Numbered from the stretch's first letter, positions 51,327 through 62,447 are shown. The stretch is 64,000 nucleotides of DNA from Alishewanella agri BL06 (GCF_000272005.1 NZ_AKKU01000012.1:124001-188000), one strand, 5' to 3'. The notes: generated by a model from the sequence alone, not told the origin. Made by a program: numbers and translations.

Positions 51327-52054
51327 TAGCGGCGCGCCTCAACCATCAGCCGCTTCATTTCAGATACGGCTGGCCCTAAGCCACTAAATAGTGCCCGGGC
51401 AATAATTGCATGGCCGATATTCAGCTCGTACATTTGTGGAATAGCGGCGATCGGCTGCACATTGTGGTAGTGCAGGCCATGGCCGGCATTAACGGTAATG
51501 CCGAGTGAGCTGGCATAGGCGGCAGCCTCTGCAATCCGCTTTAATTCAGCTTGCTGTACCGCACCACTGGTTTCGGCATAGTGACCGGTATGTATTTCAA
51601 TAAAGGGTGCCCCGACTTCTGCCGCCGCATCAATTTGTTTTTTATCCGCGTCGATAAATAATGACACCAGAATGTTGTCAGCTTGTAATTGCTGCACGGC
51701 AGCACGGATTTTACTGAGCTGACCAGCCACTTCCAACCCGCCTTCTGTCGTTAACTCTTCCCGCTTCTCCGGTACCAGACAGCTAAAATGGGGTTTTAAT
51801 TTGCCGGCAATACCGAGCATTTCTTCGGTCACCGCCATCTCAAAATTCAGCCGGGTACCGATAGTTTCGCGCAAGATAAACACATCGCGGTCAATAATAT
51901 GCCGCCGATCTTCCCGTAAATGCACCGTGATACCATCAGCACCGGCCTGCTCAGCCATTAAAGCGGCATGTACCGGCTCGGGATAAGCCGTACCACGGGC
52001 GTTACGCACCGTCGCGATATGGTCGATATTTACGCCAAGATAAATTGCAGTCAT
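51326..52054 (-). CDS. pdxJ: Pyridoxine 5'-phosphate synthase
   Basis: Last step of de novo vitamin B6 synthesis, condensing deoxyxylulose phosphate with aminoacetone phosphate. The opening [30 protein letters not shown] near residue 42, and the glycine-rich [16 protein letters not shown] near 188 are all conserved. The 242 aa length is normal. The ATG overlaps the recO stop by four bases; acpS follows with a one-base overlap. Confidence 0.97.
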   Translation of the reverse strand: MTAIYLGVNIDHIATVRNARGTAYPEPVHAALMAEQAGADGITVHLREDRRHIIDRDVFILRETIGTRLNFEMAVTEEMLGIAGKLKPHFSCLVPEKREELTTEGGLEVAGQLSKIRAAVQQLQADNILVSLFIDADKKQIDAAAEVGAPFIEIHTGHYAETSGAVQQAELKRIAEAAAYASSLGITVNAGHGLHYHNVQPIAAIPQMYELNIGHAIIARALFSGLGPAVSEMKRLMVEARR

Positions 52055-52764
52055 TCTTCACTCCGAGAAGTAGCCACGGGCGTCTTGAACTGTTGAAACA
52101 ACGCCCGGCTGGTTAAAGGTTTGTCGCCAAGCAGCGGCGCTAATAGCTGCCGGCTTAACTGCTTAGCGACTTTCAAAGTTATTGCTTGTTGCCAGTCTGC
52201 AGCGGCAATCGCTAATAAAGCGCTACCCGGCCAACCCTGTTCGCTGGCGACCAAGCCTTGCTCTGACACCAAGCGATAATAAGCGCTGGCGGTTAAGGGT
52301 GCCGCGTGCGCATCCAGCGCCAGCTCGGGCAGTTGCCCTAATTCGGCCAGCAGTGCAAATTCAAATTGCCGCAACACCACTTCCAGGCTGTTATCGGCGT
52401 TATTCCGCGCCAGCTGCTGCAAGGTACGCTGATAGAGCTGAAACAGATTGTCTGAGCCCAGATCTGCGGGCCACAGCCGGCACAGTAGCTCATTCAGGTA
52501 GAGGGCGCTAAACAGGACCCGGCCATTGAAGGGGTAAGCACTGGCCTGTTCCTCCAGTTGCGACACTGTTTTCAGGTTGCTTCGACCGCTCAGGCTGATT
52601 AAATAGGCTTGGAAAGGTTGTAACGCCCGATGTTGTTTACCGCTACGCCGCCGGACAACGGCACTGACCCGCCCCAACTCCGGCAACAATAATTGCAGCA
52701 ATAACTTATTTTCCTGATAAGGACGGCTGTGCAAGATATAAGCAGGCACCAGGCTAGCGTCCAT
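52051..52764 (-). CDS. recO: DNA repair protein RecO
   Basis: RecFOR-pathway mediator that loads RecA on gapped DNA. An N-terminal OB fold is visible ([31 protein letters not shown]) with [17 protein letters not shown]; the helical C-terminal domain lacks the four-Cys zinc set seen in some RecO proteins, as is usual in gammaproteobacteria. The frame reads up to 52812 inside era, but the ATG at 52764 lies just past the era stop and gives the usual length of 237 aa. It is placed between era and pdxJ as in E. coli. Confidence 0.93.
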   Translation of the reverse strand: MDASLVPAYILHSRPYQENKLLLQLLLPELGRVSAVVRRRSGKQHRALQPFQAYLISLSGRSNLKTVSQLEEQASAYPFNGRVLFSALYLNELLCRLWPADLGSDNLFQLYQRTLQQLARNNADNSLEVVLRQFEFALLAELGQLPELALDAHAAPLTASAYYRLVSEQGLVASEQGWPGSALLAIAAADWQQAITLKVAKQLSRQLLAPLLGDKPLTSRALFQQFKTPVATSRSEE

Positions 52765-52771
52765 AATTGCA

Positions 52772-53674
52772 TTAATCTTCGCCGTAACCCAGACTACGCA
52801 GGGCGCGCTCATCGTCTGCCCAGCCGGTTTTCACTTTAACCCAAATTTGCAGAAATACCGGAGCCTCTAACATCGCGGCCATATCCAGTCTGGCTTCAGT
52901 GGCAATTTGCTTTAAGCGCTCGCCTTTATTGCCAATCACCATCCGCTTTTGACTCTCCCGCTCGACCAACACCAAGGCGGCGATATGAAAATGCTTTTCT
53001 TCCCACTTAAAGCGTTCAATTTCTACCGTCACCGAGTACGGTAGTTCATCACCGAGAAAGCGCATCAGTTTTTCGCGGACGATTTCGGCCGCCATAAAGC
53101 GTTGTGAACGGTCCGTGACGTAATCGTCCGGAAATAAAAACTCGCAGGGTGGCAGGTGTTGCTGCACGACTTTGCGCAGCGCCGCAACGTTATCGCCGCT
53201 TTCAGCGGACAACGGCACCACATCCAGAAAATCCAGTTGACTGCCCAGCCACTGCAAGTGCGGTAGTAACTCGGCTTTATCTTTATACAGGTCAACTTTA
53301 TTCACTACCAGGATCACTGGCTTCTTGGACGCAATCAGCTTGTTTAACACCATCTGATCATCTTCATGCCAGCGGGTCCCTTCTACCACGAACAATACAA
53401 ACTCGACGTCCAGGATCGAGGTTGCCGCCGCCTTGTTCATCAAACGGTTGATTGCGCGTTTTTCATCGATATGCAAGCCCGGCGTATCAACGAATACCGC
53501 CTGGTACTGTGCTTCGGTATCAATACCCACAATGCGGTGGCGGGTGGTTTGTGGTTTCTTTGAGGTGATACTAACCTTTTGCCCCACCAGCTTATTCAGC
53601 AGCGTCGATTTACCGACATTCGGGCGGCCAACAATGGCCACCAGGCCAGCAAAAGTAGAAGGACTAACGGTCAT
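52772..53674 (-). CDS. era: GTPase Era
   Basis: Essential GTPase for 30S subunit maturation. The G domain has G1 GRPNVGKST near residue 15, G3 DTPGLH near 62 and G4 NKVD near 124. The C-terminal KH domain binds 16S rRNA ([17 protein letters not shown] near 235). The 300 aa length is standard. It overlaps the rnc 3' end by 11 bases. Confidence 0.97.
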   Translation of the reverse strand: MTVSPSTFAGLVAIVGRPNVGKSTLLNKLVGQKVSITSKKPQTTRHRIVGIDTEAQYQAVFVDTPGLHIDEKRAINRLMNKAAATSILDVEFVLFVVEGTRWHEDDQMVLNKLIASKKPVILVVNKVDLYKDKAELLPHLQWLGSQLDFLDVVPLSAESGDNVAALRKVVQQHLPPCEFLFPDDYVTDRSQRFMAAEIVREKLMRFLGDELPYSVTVEIERFKWEEKHFHIAALVLVERESQKRMVIGNKGERLKQIATEARLDMAAMLEAPVFLQIWVKVKTGWADDERALRSLGYGED

Positions 53675-54341
53675 GTTTTAACTGTTCCAAAGCCAGCGCA
53701 GCAGCATCCTGCTCCGCTTTGCGCCGGGATGACCCGGTCGCGGTAATAGGAGCCTTCCCCGGCACAGTACAGCGCACGGTAAAGGTTTGTTGATGCGCTT
53801 CACCCGCGGTGGCAATCACATCGTAAGCGGGTAACGGCAGGCGCAACCCTTGCAGATATTCCTGCAACTGGGTTTTTGAGTCTTTTTGCTGGCCCGGCGC
53901 TATCTCTTGCAGCCGCGGTCCAAACCATTCCAGGATCCGACTCTTGCAAGCGTCCATGCCACTATCCAGATAGATGGCACCTAAAATGGCTTCCAGGGCA
54001 TCAGCCAGAATCGACTCGCGACGATAGCCACCACTTTTTAACTCACCTGGCCCTAAACGCAAAAAGTCTGACAGACCTAGCTCCTGCGCAATCGAAGCCA
54101 AAGTGACACCTTTTACCAAGGCAGAACGCATCCGGGTCAGATCCCCTTCCCGGGTTTGCGGAAAACGGGCAAACAAAGCTTCTGCAATAATCAAACCGAG
54201 CAGCGCATCGCCCAGAAACTCTAAACGTTCATTGTGCTGGCCTTTGCAACTGCGATGCGTCAGCGCCTGTTCCAGTAAACTGATGTGCTGGAACTGATAG
54301 CCAAGTTTTTTCATCAGTGGGCTTAACGTTTTTTGCATCAT
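53664..54341 (-). CDS. rnc: Ribonuclease III
   Basis: Double-strand RNA endonuclease for rRNA and mRNA processing. The signature [13 protein letters not shown] is near residue 37, a second metal site is in the [17 protein letters not shown] region near 113, and a C-terminal dsRNA-binding domain ends with [19 protein letters not shown]. The 225 aa length fits. The start is one of two adjacent ATGs (54341 or 54338). It follows lepB by five bases. Confidence 0.97.
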   Translation of the reverse strand: MMQKTLSPLMKKLGYQFQHISLLEQALTHRSCKGQHNERLEFLGDALLGLIIAEALFARFPQTREGDLTRMRSALVKGVTLASIAQELGLSDFLRLGPGELKSGGYRRESILADALEAILGAIYLDSGMDACKSRILEWFGPRLQEIAPGQQKDSKTQLQEYLQGLRLPLPAYDVIATAGEAHQQTFTVRCTVPGKAPITATGSSRRKAEQDAAALALEQLKHDR

Positions 54342-54346
54342 CAGGC

Positions 54347-55270
54347 TTACCGGATCGGCCCCAGACGTTCAAAGCGCACACCGACCGGAACCCAGCCTGG
54401 CACCCAACTATTCGGATCTTCAGTAAACTCAAAACTCATCCAGATAAAGACGGCCTTACCCACCAGATTATCTGCGGGTACAAAGCCCCAGAACCGGCTA
54501 TCAATGCTGTTATCGCGGTTATCACCGAGGACAAAGTAATGACCTTCCGGCACAATAAATTCTTCAATGTCAGTGCCGCGCTGGCGGAAGTAATTGCGGA
54601 AGTCTTCCGGTTTCATCGGAGTCGTCAGAACCTGATGGCTAATTTCCCCCAGCTGTTCCTGATAACGGCGCTGCGGCATCGGGCCTAAAAAGAACTCACC
54701 TTCGTCCTGAAACGTCATCGGCACGGCAACCAGTTCACCGCAGCCTGGCTGTACTGGTTCAGCACAACCCTGAGCGATAAAGAGCTGTTTATTCTGGTAC
54801 ACAATCCGATCACCCGGCAAACCGACGACACGTTTAATATAGTCAATTTTTGGATTCAGTGGATACTTGAACACCGCAACATCGCCCCGCTCTGGCGTGG
54901 CATTGTGATACAGCGTTTTACGCCAGACCGGGTCTTTAACGTCATAAGCGTACTTTTCTACCAGAATAAAGTCGCCCACTAACAACGTTGGCATCATCGA
55001 ACCGGATGGAATTTGAAATGGCTCATACAAAAAAGATCGCAGCAGGGTAATGGCTGCCACTAGCGGAAACAGCGACTTGGCCGTTTCAATAATTGCCGGC
55101 TCTTTCAGCAATTCTTGTTCCGCTTCCGGTGGCAGGTTGCCTTTGGCAGCTTGCCGCGCCTGCTCTAATAACTGTTTACGCCGTGGTGCCAGATAATATT
55201 TATCCAGCAACCACAACAAACCAAAACTTAGCGTAAGCAGTACTAATAAAATTGCAAAATAGCCAGCCAT
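54347..55270 (-). CDS. lepB: Signal peptidase I
   Basis: Membrane-bound Ser/Lys protease that removes signal peptides. An N-terminal membrane helix (FAILLVLLTLSFGLLWLL) and a second hydrophobic stretch are followed by the catalytic Ser in IPSGSMMPTLLVGDFILV near residue 92, the Lys in YIKRVVGLPGDRI near 148, and box E GDNRDNSIDSRFWG near 250. The 307 aa length is normal. It lies between lepA and rnc. Confidence 0.97.
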   Translation of the reverse strand: MAGYFAILLVLLTLSFGLLWLLDKYYLAPRRKQLLEQARQAAKGNLPPEAEQELLKEPAIIETAKSLFPLVAAITLLRSFLYEPFQIPSGSMMPTLLVGDFILVEKYAYDVKDPVWRKTLYHNATPERGDVAVFKYPLNPKIDYIKRVVGLPGDRIVYQNKQLFIAQGCAEPVQPGCGELVAVPMTFQDEGEFFLGPMPQRRYQEQLGEISHQVLTTPMKPEDFRNYFRQRGTDIEEFIVPEGHYFVLGDNRDNSIDSRFWGFVPADNLVGKAVFIWMSFEFTEDPNSWVPGWVPVGVRFERLGPIR

Positions 55271-55282
55271 TAAAGGTCCTTG

Positions 55283-57082
55283 TTATTTTCCGACTTTAAG
55301 AATCGCCAGGAAGGCCTCTTGCGGTACTTCAACGTTACCAACCTGCTTCATGCGTTTCTTACCTTCTTTCTGCTTTTGCAGCAGCTTTTTCTTCCGGCTG
55401 ACGTCACCGCCATAACACTTCGCCAATACGTTTTTCCGTAACTGCTTCACCGTGGTGCGGGCGATAACGTGGTTACCAATAGCGGCCTGAATCGCAATAT
55501 CGAACATCTGGCGCGGGATCAGCTCTTTCAGTTTTTCAGCCAGCTCGCGGCCACGGCCCTGCGCGAAGTCAATATGGCTGATAATCGCCAGCGCATCGAC
55601 CCGCTCGCCGTTAATCAGGATATCTACCCGCTGCATGTTCGAGGTTTGGAAGCGTTTAAAACTGTAATCCAATGAGGCATAACCACGGCTGGTTGATTTC
55701 AGACGGTCAAAGAAGTCCATCACCACTTCCGCCATTGGCAGTTCATACACCACTGCCACCTGGCGGCCGTGATAACTCATATTGACCTGGGTACCGCGTT
55801 TTTCGATACAAAGCGTAATAACGTTACCAAGATATTCCTGCGGTACCAGAATATGCGCTTCCACGATAGGTTCGCGAATTTCATCGATGTCATTTACCGC
55901 TGGCAAGGCGCTGGGGTTATCCACCATCACCACTTCACCGTTCTTTTTCACCACTTCGTAGACTACCGTCGGCGCAGTGGTAATCAAATCCAGATCGTAT
56001 TCGCGCTCCAGCCGTTCCTGAATGATTTCCATATGCAGCATGCCGAGGAAACCAATACGGAAACCAAAACCCAAAGCACCAGAGTTTTCCGGTTCATAGA
56101 ATAACGATGAGTCATTCAGGCTTAGCTTAGCCAGTGCATCCCGAAAATCTTCGTAATCATCACTGGAAACCGGAAAGACGCCGGCGTATACCTGCGGTTT
56201 AATCCGTTTAAAACCCGGCAGTGGTTTGTCGGCGCTATTTTTGGCCAGCGTCAGGGTGTCACCAACCGGCGCACCTTTAATTTCTTTGATACCGGCAATC
56301 ACGAAGCCTACTTCACCGGTTTTCAGCTCACCAGTATTAGTGGCTTTCGGGCTGAACACACCCACCTTGTCTACCTCATAGGTTTGACCGGTCGACATCA
56401 CTTTGATTTTATCTTTAGCTTTGATACTGCCGTGCTTGACCCGCACCAGAGATACCACACCCTGATAGGAGTCAAACCAGGAGTCAATAATCAAAGCTTG
56501 AGTCGGCGCTTCAGGCTCGCCCTCTGGTGGTGGGATCTTCTTAACGATCGTTTCCAGCACATCCTTGATCCCCAGACCGGTTTTCGCAGAGCACTGCACT
56601 GCTCCTACCGCTTCGATACCGATAATATCTTCAATTTCTTCTGATACCCGATCCGGATCCGCTTGCGGTAAATCGATTTTGTTTAATACCGGCAACACTT
56701 CAAGATTCATCTCCAGCGCGGTATAGCAATTGGCTACGGTTTGCGCTTCTACGCCCTGCCCCGCATCGACTACCAGCAACGCACCTTCACAAGCAGCCAG
56801 CGAGCGGCTGACTTCATAGGTAAAGTCAACGTGGCCCGGTGTATCGATAAAATTCAGCTGGTAGGTGTTACCGTCATCAGCCTGATAATGCAGGGTAACG
56901 CTTTGCGCTTTAATGGTAATACCGCGCTCGCGCTCCAGATCCATCGAATCCAGCACCTGCTGTTGCATCTCGCGATCACTAAGACCACCACAGTATTGAA
57001 TTAACCGATCTGACAGAGTCGATTTACCATGGTCGATATGGGCGATAATAGAAAAGTTTCTGATATGGTCGAGTTTAGGCAT
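55283..57082 (-). CDS. lepA: Elongation factor 4 (LepA)
   Basis: Ribosome-dependent GTPase acting in initiation or back-translocation. The G domain has G1 AHIDHGKST near residue 15, RGITIKAQ (G2), DTPGHVDF (G3) and NKIDLPQAD (G4), followed by EF-G-like domains and the unique C-terminal domain ([22 protein letters not shown], across the last 45 residues). The frame reads up to 57154, but the ATG at 57082 (MPKLDHIRN) gives the canonical 599 aa. The 157 bases before it hold no gene. Confidence 0.97.
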   Translation of the reverse strand: MPKLDHIRNFSIIAHIDHGKSTLSDRLIQYCGGLSDREMQQQVLDSMDLERERGITIKAQSVTLHYQADDGNTYQLNFIDTPGHVDFTYEVSRSLAACEGALLVVDAGQGVEAQTVANCYTALEMNLEVLPVLNKIDLPQADPDRVSEEIEDIIGIEAVGAVQCSAKTGLGIKDVLETIVKKIPPPEGEPEAPTQALIIDSWFDSYQGVVSLVRVKHGSIKAKDKIKVMSTGQTYEVDKVGVFSPKATNTGELKTGEVGFVIAGIKEIKGAPVGDTLTLAKNSADKPLPGFKRIKPQVYAGVFPVSSDDYEDFRDALAKLSLNDSSLFYEPENSGALGFGFRIGFLGMLHMEIIQERLEREYDLDLITTAPTVVYEVVKKNGEVVMVDNPSALPAVNDIDEIREPIVEAHILVPQEYLGNVITLCIEKRGTQVNMSYHGRQVAVVYELPMAEVVMDFFDRLKSTSRGYASLDYSFKRFQTSNMQRVDILINGERVDALAIISHIDFAQGRGRELAEKLKELIPRQMFDIAIQAAIGNHVIARTTVKQLRKNVLAKCYGGDVSRKKKLLQKQKEGKKRMKQVGNVEVPQEAFLAILKVGK

Positions 57083-57239
57083 CTTATCCGCAAAAAAACT
57101 GAGTGCACGGCCACCGGCTCCGGGCCTCTTGGGCCTGTCGACAATTGGAGACAATGCGGGTTAGTACTGAAATTAGCGCGAATTGTACTCTATCCGGCTG
57201 CCGCTTGCTATGTTTGTTGCTGCAAGCGCTGGATAGTTG

Positions 57240-57689
57240 TTAGTCACTGCGTACCGATAGCTGCGGCAATACCTGCAGGATTTGCACCGACTCCAGGTGC
57301 TGTAACCGTTGGTCGTAGTGTTTGGCCAGGCGAAAACCGCTGTACAGCGCTATTACGGCAGCCAACAGCAACCAGACTTCAGCGAGTTGCCACAGCGTAT
57401 GTAACAGCGTGACACTAGCGATCATTAATAGTAGTGGTAACAAATAGACCAGCAGTGCCGCCGTCACTAATCCCTGTTCTGCTACGCCAATCCTAACCTG
57501 CTCACCGGGCAATAACGGCAAGGCACTTTTCACGAAAAAACGACGCTGGCGCGGCGTCAGGGTCTTGGCAACAATACCTGTTCCACAATCGCCGCTAACC
57601 TGACAGCTATTACAACTACCAGCCGGTGTCGTGGTCAACCAAACGCCATCGCTCTCGGTCGCTATCACTGTCGCAATTTCTTCAACCAT
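57240..57689 (-). CDS. rseC: SigmaE regulatory protein RseC
   Basis: Small inner-membrane protein of the sigma-E locus, also linked to reduction of SoxR. Four N-terminal Cys residues (SCNSCQVSGDCGTG, plus context) near residue 25-36 suggest an iron-sulfur or redox site. Two membrane helices lie around residues 74-120. The 149 aa length is normal. It is fourth in rpoE-rseA-rseB-rseC, seven bases after rseB. Confidence 0.92.
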   Translation of the reverse strand: MVEEIATVIATESDGVWLTTTPAGSCNSCQVSGDCGTGIVAKTLTPRQRRFFVKSALPLLPGEQVRIGVAEQGLVTAALLVYLLPLLLMIASVTLLHTLWQLAEVWLLLAAVIALYSGFRLAKHYDQRLQHLESVQILQVLPQLSVRSD

Positions 57690-57696
57690 AATCGAC

Positions 57697-58644
57697 CTAC
57701 TGTTGGCTGACCGAGGCAGCCAGACGCTGAGCGGTTTCTACCTTTACCGGACCGATGACGGTGACATCCTGAGCCGGGCCGGATTGCACATAAATCGTCA
57801 GGGCACCATCACGGTAAGCTTGCTCTGGCAGGCGATGTCCGGGTTGCACAAAGACTGAAATATGATGTAATCCATCGCTCAGTAACCAATAGCTCTGGAT
57901 CTCCGGCTGCAACTGCGGGATTTGTACCGGATCAGCTACTACCTGATAACCCTCAGGCAGCCAGTTTAACCGGTGCAGGGTATTGACTGCCGGTGGGTAT
58001 TGCGTTGTCGAAGAATCAGGCAATTCAATCTGTAAAAGCTGCAGTAAAGTGTCAGGCATATCAGCCGTCATCCGCAGATGCGTGACCTGCCAGATTTCCA
58101 GCGCCAGATTTTGCGTACCATTTTGTTCAGCGATAGTGTCGATGCGCAGTGGAAAACCGGTTTCAGCATCGACCCACAACCAGTAGTGATAACGTTCTGC
58201 GGAGGTTGCCGACAAGCGCAATAGCTGGGCGCTGCGCCCATCGACCATCGACGCACTGCCCAGCACCGCATTGTAGAGTTGCCGCAAGCGAGACGGCGGC
58301 TGATACAACAATGCAGGGAGTTCTTTTATATTCTGGCTATGAGTAACCAATGAGGGACGTTCGCTAAGCAGATAATATACCTGCTCATTGCGGCGTAGGA
58401 TGTCTACCCCTTCGGCAAACATCGGAATCAAGTGCTCAATTTCAGCATCCTGCTCCCGCCCGTGCAACCAGCGGTATGACTCGACCTGGTTGCCTTTGAG
58501 GATGACAAAAGACGTATCGAAGTTACGTTGACGGACGCTCTGCTGCACCCGCTCTAACAATGCCCAGCCTGCTTCATCGGCCCGAAGTGGCAGGGCAATT
58601 AACAACAAGGCGCTACAACAAAGGCCGACCAGCAGTTTCATCAT
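57697..58644 (-). CDS. rseB: SigmaE regulatory protein RseB
   Basis: Periplasmic protein that guards the RseA anti-sigma factor from proteolysis and senses mislocalised lipoproteins and LPS. A signal peptide (KLLVGLCCSALLLIALPLRA) precedes two domains: an N-terminal LolA-like half (FDTSFVILKGNQVESYRWLHGR) and a C-terminal half with HRLNWLPEGYQVV. The 315 aa length is normal. Its ATG overlaps the rseA stop (TGATG). Confidence 0.95.
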   Translation of the reverse strand: MMKLLVGLCCSALLLIALPLRADEAGWALLERVQQSVRQRNFDTSFVILKGNQVESYRWLHGREQDAEIEHLIPMFAEGVDILRRNEQVYYLLSERPSLVTHSQNIKELPALLYQPPSRLRQLYNAVLGSASMVDGRSAQLLRLSATSAERYHYWLWVDAETGFPLRIDTIAEQNGTQNLALEIWQVTHLRMTADMPDTLLQLLQIELPDSSTTQYPPAVNTLHRLNWLPEGYQVVADPVQIPQLQPEIQSYWLLSDGLHHISVFVQPGHRLPEQAYRDGALTIYVQSGPAQDVTVIGPVKVETAQRLAASVSQQ

Positions 58645-59246
58645 CAGGGCTCGCGTTTTTCCTGTTCTGGTTCAGTGGTCTGCTCTACTAAGCGTACTTG
58701 TTGACGATGTGCCTGTAACAAGGCTTGTAAACGACGTTGCTGTTCCAGCATGGCTTGTTGTTCCTGCTCGGCAAACCGGCTCTCAACTGACGTCTGGCTT
58801 AAGCTAACCGGCGTCGCAAAACCCGCTACCGGCCGGGTTTGCAGCACGGGCGATGGCAGGTTAAATTCCTGCTCCAACGGCTGTTGATACTGCTGCACGC
58901 CAAAGACTGCAACCAGCGCCACACCTGCGGCGATGGCGCCTTGTGCTGCTGGTTTTAACCACTGCGCATTAGCCGCCTGTTGCCAGCTTTGTTTAATACG
59001 ACTGAGTAAGCCGGCCTGCGATTGGAGCTGATAAGTCGTCTCCTGTTCTAACTGCGCGGCAAATTGCGCAGTAAAATCAACAGGCAACACACTGTCTGCT
59101 TCGTTGCGCATCACAGCGCCGATCAACTGATAGCGTTCCAGGGTTTTCTGCTGTTCAGGCTGCTGCAGCAGTGTATCGAGCTGCGCGGCCGTTAACGGCT
59201 GATTATCTGCGGCTTGTGACAGCCACTCCTGCTTTTCTGACAACAT
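58644..59246 (-). CDS. rseA: Anti-sigma-E factor RseA
   Basis: Membrane-spanning anti-sigma factor that holds RpoE until cleaved by DegS and RseP. The cytoplasmic N-terminal domain is MLSEKQEWLSQAADNQPLTA with RYQLIGAVMRNE; a membrane helix near residues 100-118 (GAIAAGVALVAVFGVQ) is followed by a Gln-rich periplasmic tail. The ATG at 59246 is chosen over the one five codons upstream because AGGA lies seven bases before it. At 200 aa it is close to relatives. It lies 34 bases after rpoE. Confidence 0.94.
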   Translation of the reverse strand: MLSEKQEWLSQAADNQPLTAAQLDTLLQQPEQQKTLERYQLIGAVMRNEADSVLPVDFTAQFAAQLEQETTYQLQSQAGLLSRIKQSWQQAANAQWLKPAAQGAIAAGVALVAVFGVQQYQQPLEQEFNLPSPVLQTRPVAGFATPVSLSQTSVESRFAEQEQQAMLEQQRRLQALLQAHRQQVRLVEQTTEPEQEKREP

Positions 59247-59280
59247 AAAGGTTCCTGTCAACTTACGTGCTTGGCTTCGC

Positions 59281-59856
59281 CTAACCCACCAAGGGTTTGA
59301 GCTGGGCGTCTATCGCTTCTCGAGCCCGGAAAATCCGACTGCGTACTGTACCAATCGGACAATCCATCACTTCTGCGATCTCTTCGTAGCTTAACCCTTC
59401 AAGTTCACGCAGCGTAATAGCAGTGCGTAACTCGTCCGGTAATTTTTCAATAGTCCCGAACACCACATGGCGGATTTCTTCCGACAACAACAACCGCTCC
59501 GGAGAATCCTGCTCTTTCAGGGCATCGCTACCCTCAAAATATTCTGCCTCTTCGGCATCCACATCACTGGCCGGCGGCTTACGATTATTTGCCACCAGAT
59601 AGTTTTTGGCGCTATTTACCGCAATACGATACAACCAGGTATAAAATGCACTCTCACCTCGAAAGCCCGGAATAGCACGATAGGCTTTAATAAAGGCTTC
59701 CTGTGCGACATCAGCAACATCTCCGTGATTAGAGACATAACGCGAAATTAAGTTCGCAATCCGGTGCTGATATTTTTTAACCAGCACGTTAAAAGCGGCT
59801 TTATCCCCTTGTTGTACACGCTGGACAATCTGCCAATCTAATTCTTGCTCGCTCAT
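59281..59856 (-). CDS. rpoE: Extracytoplasmic-stress sigma factor RpoE
   Basis: ECF sigma factor for envelope stress. Region 2 is VKKYQHRIANLISRYVSNHGDVADVAQEAFIKAY (beyond 20 residues only by joining 2.1-2.2), with the FYTWLYRIAVNSAKNYL segment; region 4 is GLSYEEIAEVMDCPIGTVRS near residue 155. The 191 aa length is exact for the family. The 207-base gap to nadB is the divergent promoter space; I could not pick a clear sigma-E promoter in it. Confidence 0.97.
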   Translation of the reverse strand: MSEQELDWQIVQRVQQGDKAAFNVLVKKYQHRIANLISRYVSNHGDVADVAQEAFIKAYRAIPGFRGESAFYTWLYRIAVNSAKNYLVANNRKPPASDVDAEEAEYFEGSDALKEQDSPERLLLSEEIRHVVFGTIEKLPDELRTAITLRELEGLSYEEIAEVMDCPIGTVRSRIFRAREAIDAQLKPLVG

Positions 59857-60063
59857 TCTTTGAGCCTGCCCCTATAATGCATTAGGTATTGTTCACGAGT
59901 GGCGCCAGTCAAGCGTACTGATTATGACTGCAAGCTGAATAAATAGTTCTGCTTAATATGACAAAAAGGCTAGAATAACCTGATCCCAAGCCGCTGACTG
60001 CGGGTAGAACCGGCTGTTTCTGCACATTTTTCAAAGCCATCAATAAAGAGTTAAGTGTATCGT

Positions 60064-61674
60064 ATGACACAGGCAAATGAACATCTTTGTGACGTTTTAA
60101 TTATTGGTAGCGGCGCTGCAGGGTTATCGCTGGCCATTCAATTAGCAGAGCACTGTAAAGTGCTGGTATTGAGTAAAGGCCCACTGCGCGAGGGTTCAAC
60201 GCTGTATGCCCAGGGTGGTATTGCCGCGGTGTTTGATGAAAACGACAGTATTGCCTCCCATGTCAATGATACGCTGATTGCCGGTGCCGGCCTGTGCGAG
60301 CAACAAGCCGTGGAATTTACCGCCGCCCATGCTAAAGCGGCGATGGAATGGTTAATTGCTCAGGGGGTGCCGTTCGACCAATATCAGGACAGTGATGGTA
60401 GTATGAAATACCATCTGACGCGCGAGGGCGGTCATAGCCACCGCCGCATTCTGCATGCTGCTGATGCCACCGGGCGAGCCGTGCAGATTACTCTGGTTGA
60501 ACAGGTCAAACAGCATCCTAATATTACCTTACTGGAAAATTTTAACGCTATCGATTTGGTTACCGGTAAAAAACTGGGCTTGGATCCAAACCGCTGCTAC
60601 GGCGCTTATGTCTGGAATAAAACGGCGGCCCGGGTGGAAACGGTACGGGCCCAGGCGGTTGCATTAGCGACCGGCGGTGCCAGCAAGGTTTATCTTTATA
60701 CCAGCAATCCCGACGTTGCCAGTGGTGATGGTATTGCGATGGCCTGGCGTGCCGGTTGTCGTGTTGCCAATATGGAATTTAACCAGTTCCATCCGACCAG
60801 TCTGTACCATCCGGCAGCACCGAATTTTCTGATTACCGAAGCGATGCGCGGCGAAGGTGCCTATTTAAAACGTCCGGATGGCAGCCGCTTTATGCCGGAT
60901 TTTGATCCACGCGCAGAATTGGCACCGCGTGATATTGTGGCCAGAGCTATTGATTTTGAGATGAAGCGCCTCGGTGCCAAATCTGTTTGGCTGGATATTA
61001 GTCACCAGCCAAAAGATTTTATTATCGAACACTTTCCAACGATTTATGCCAAGTGTCTTAGTGTCGGCATCGATATTACCAAAGAGCCAATCCCGGTGGT
61101 GCCGGCCGCGCATTATACCTGCGGCGGAGTGATGACCGATCTGCACGGCCAGACCGATTTAACTGCTTTGTATGCGATTGGCGAAGTGGCTTATACCGGT
61201 TTGCATGGTGCCAACCGCATGGCCTCTAACTCTCTTTTAGAGTGTATCGTCTTTGCGCAAGCCGCCGCCCGGCATATTCTGGCACAGCTCCCTTTCGCCA
61301 ATACGCCACCACCGATCCCGGCCTGGGATGAGAGCCGGGTCAGTAATTCAGACGAAGAGGTCGTGATTACCCACAACTGGCATGAACTCAGACTCTTTAT
61401 GTGGGATTATGTTGGCATAGTCCGCACCAACAAACGGCTGGAGCGGGCGCTGCATCGGGTTGAGTTGTTACAACAGGAAATCCAGGACTACTACAGTCAT
61501 TTCAGAGTCAGCCATAACTTACTGGAATTGCGTAATCTGGTACAGGTTGCAGAACTGATTATCCGCTGTGCCATGCAGCGCAAAGAAAGCCGTGGCTTAC
61601 ATTATAATTTGGACTATCCCGAGCAACTGAGCGACAGCCGCCCCAGTATCCTAACGCCAGTCAGAGCGGGCTGA
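60064..61674 (+). CDS. nadB: L-aspartate oxidase
   Basis: FAD enzyme that oxidises L-aspartate to iminoaspartate in NAD synthesis. The FAD-binding motif [14 protein letters not shown] is at the N terminus; the substrate loop [16 protein letters not shown] near residue 125, the catalytic [11 protein letters not shown] near 240 and the C-terminal [21 protein letters not shown] are conserved. The ATG at 60064 is chosen over a GTG three codons earlier because it aligns in length with E. coli NadB. It is divergent from rpoE; its last 24 bases overlap ygfX on the other strand. Confidence 0.97.
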   Translation: MTQANEHLCDVLIIGSGAAGLSLAIQLAEHCKVLVLSKGPLREGSTLYAQGGIAAVFDENDSIASHVNDTLIAGAGLCEQQAVEFTAAHAKAAMEWLIAQGVPFDQYQDSDGSMKYHLTREGGHSHRRILHAADATGRAVQITLVEQVKQHPNITLLENFNAIDLVTGKKLGLDPNRCYGAYVWNKTAARVETVRAQAVALATGGASKVYLYTSNPDVASGDGIAMAWRAGCRVANMEFNQFHPTSLYHPAAPNFLITEAMRGEGAYLKRPDGSRFMPDFDPRAELAPRDIVARAIDFEMKRLGAKSVWLDISHQPKDFIIEHFPTIYAKCLSVGIDITKEPIPVVPAAHYTCGGVMTDLHGQTDLTALYAIGEVAYTGLHGANRMASNSLLECIVFAQAAARHILAQLPFANTPPPIPAWDESRVSNSDEEVVITHNWHELRLFMWDYVGIVRTNKRLERALHRVELLQQEIQDYYSHFRVSHNLLELRNLVQVAELIIRCAMQRKESRGLHYNLDYPEQLSDSRPSILTPVRAG

Positions 61675-62100
61675 AGTGGGTTGCTGCCATTGCAACATTC
61701 TGATCTGCCGGGCCAGGGCCCGGTAATCTGCGTCACTAACTTGGTCGGCAAACAGCCAGCGCCGCCAACTCTTGCCCTCTTGATCACGCCAGCTAAGCTG
61801 CAGTGCATAGCGACTGAGTAAGCAATCGGGCTGCAATTGCCCAGCCGGTAAATTGCCGGCAAACCAACGTAACTCGCCCTTGGTGTTGAGCTGTAGCATA
61901 GTGGCAGTCAGGGGTTGCTGTGCCAGTTGCCATAGCAAATAAAACCAGGCAGTTAAAACCAGCCAGGCTGGCAGATAGCGCTCTGCCGTTAAGGGGAGCA
62001 GCAAAAATAATAAAGCCAACAGCGCCGCGGCTAATAGCAGAGCCCTGCAGCGCCACTTGGAAGGCTTTAATGCCAGACTAGACCCGGACACGATTAACAA
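61651..62100 (-). CDS. ygfX: YgfX/CptA-like membrane protein
   Basis: Small inner-membrane protein of the YgfX family. Two adjacent hydrophobic helices ([37 protein letters not shown]) are followed by a cytoplasmic domain with [12 protein letters not shown] and [24 protein letters not shown], typical of YgfX. In E. coli it is paired with SdhE and was described as a toxin-like inhibitor of cell-shape proteins (CptA), a view that is disputed. The 149 aa length fits. It overlaps sdhE by 23 bases. Confidence 0.85.
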   Translation of the reverse strand: MLIVSGSSLALKPSKWRCRALLLAAALLALLFLLLPLTAERYLPAWLVLTAWFYLLWQLAQQPLTATMLQLNTKGELRWFAGNLPAGQLQPDCLLSRYALQLSWRDQEGKSWRRWLFADQVSDADYRALARQIRMLQWQQPTSARSDWR

Positions 62101-62329
62101 TTAGCTCAATTAACGCCTGAATGGCGCTATCCGTCGAACGGGCATGTCCCATAAACCAGGCGAACAAATCCGGGTCATCACAGGCCAGTAAGCGTTCAAA
62201 ATCTCGCTTTTGCTGCTCGTTCAGCGCGTCATAGCCTTCCTCAACAAAGGGCGCTAATAATACGTCCAGCTCCAGCATGCCACGGCGGCAGGCCCAGCGT
62301 AATTTTGGTTTACTCATTAATGGGGACAT
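62078..62329 (-). CDS. sdhE: FAD assembly factor SdhE
   Basis: Small helical chaperone that promotes covalent FAD attachment to SdhA and FrdA. It contains the conserved LRWACRRGMLELDVLL with the essential RGMxE motif and the acidic FERLLACDDPDLFAWFMG. The ATG at 62329 is chosen because GAGGAG lies five bases upstream; a shorter start MSKPKLRW is four codons in. At 83 aa it matches the family. It is paired with ygfX and divergent from ygfZ, another gene linked to cofactor assembly. Confidence 0.95.
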   Translation of the reverse strand: MSPLMSKPKLRWACRRGMLELDVLLAPFVEEGYDALNEQQKRDFERLLACDDPDLFAWFMGHARSTDSAIQALIELIVNRVRV

Positions 62330-62447
62330 CAGGACTCCTCGCAATTTCGCCTTTTCGGCGGTATCTTAACAAAATTCCGGATCCAGGGTTGAGCTTTTGT
62401 GCCTCGCCCCAATCTACCTTTTATTATCAGCTGAAGCGTTACATATT

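Noticed and set aside
59857-60063. Sigma-E autoregulatory promoter of rpoE
   Set aside because: GAACAA and TCAAA are present but about 25 bases apart, not the 16-17 expected; no confident promoter.
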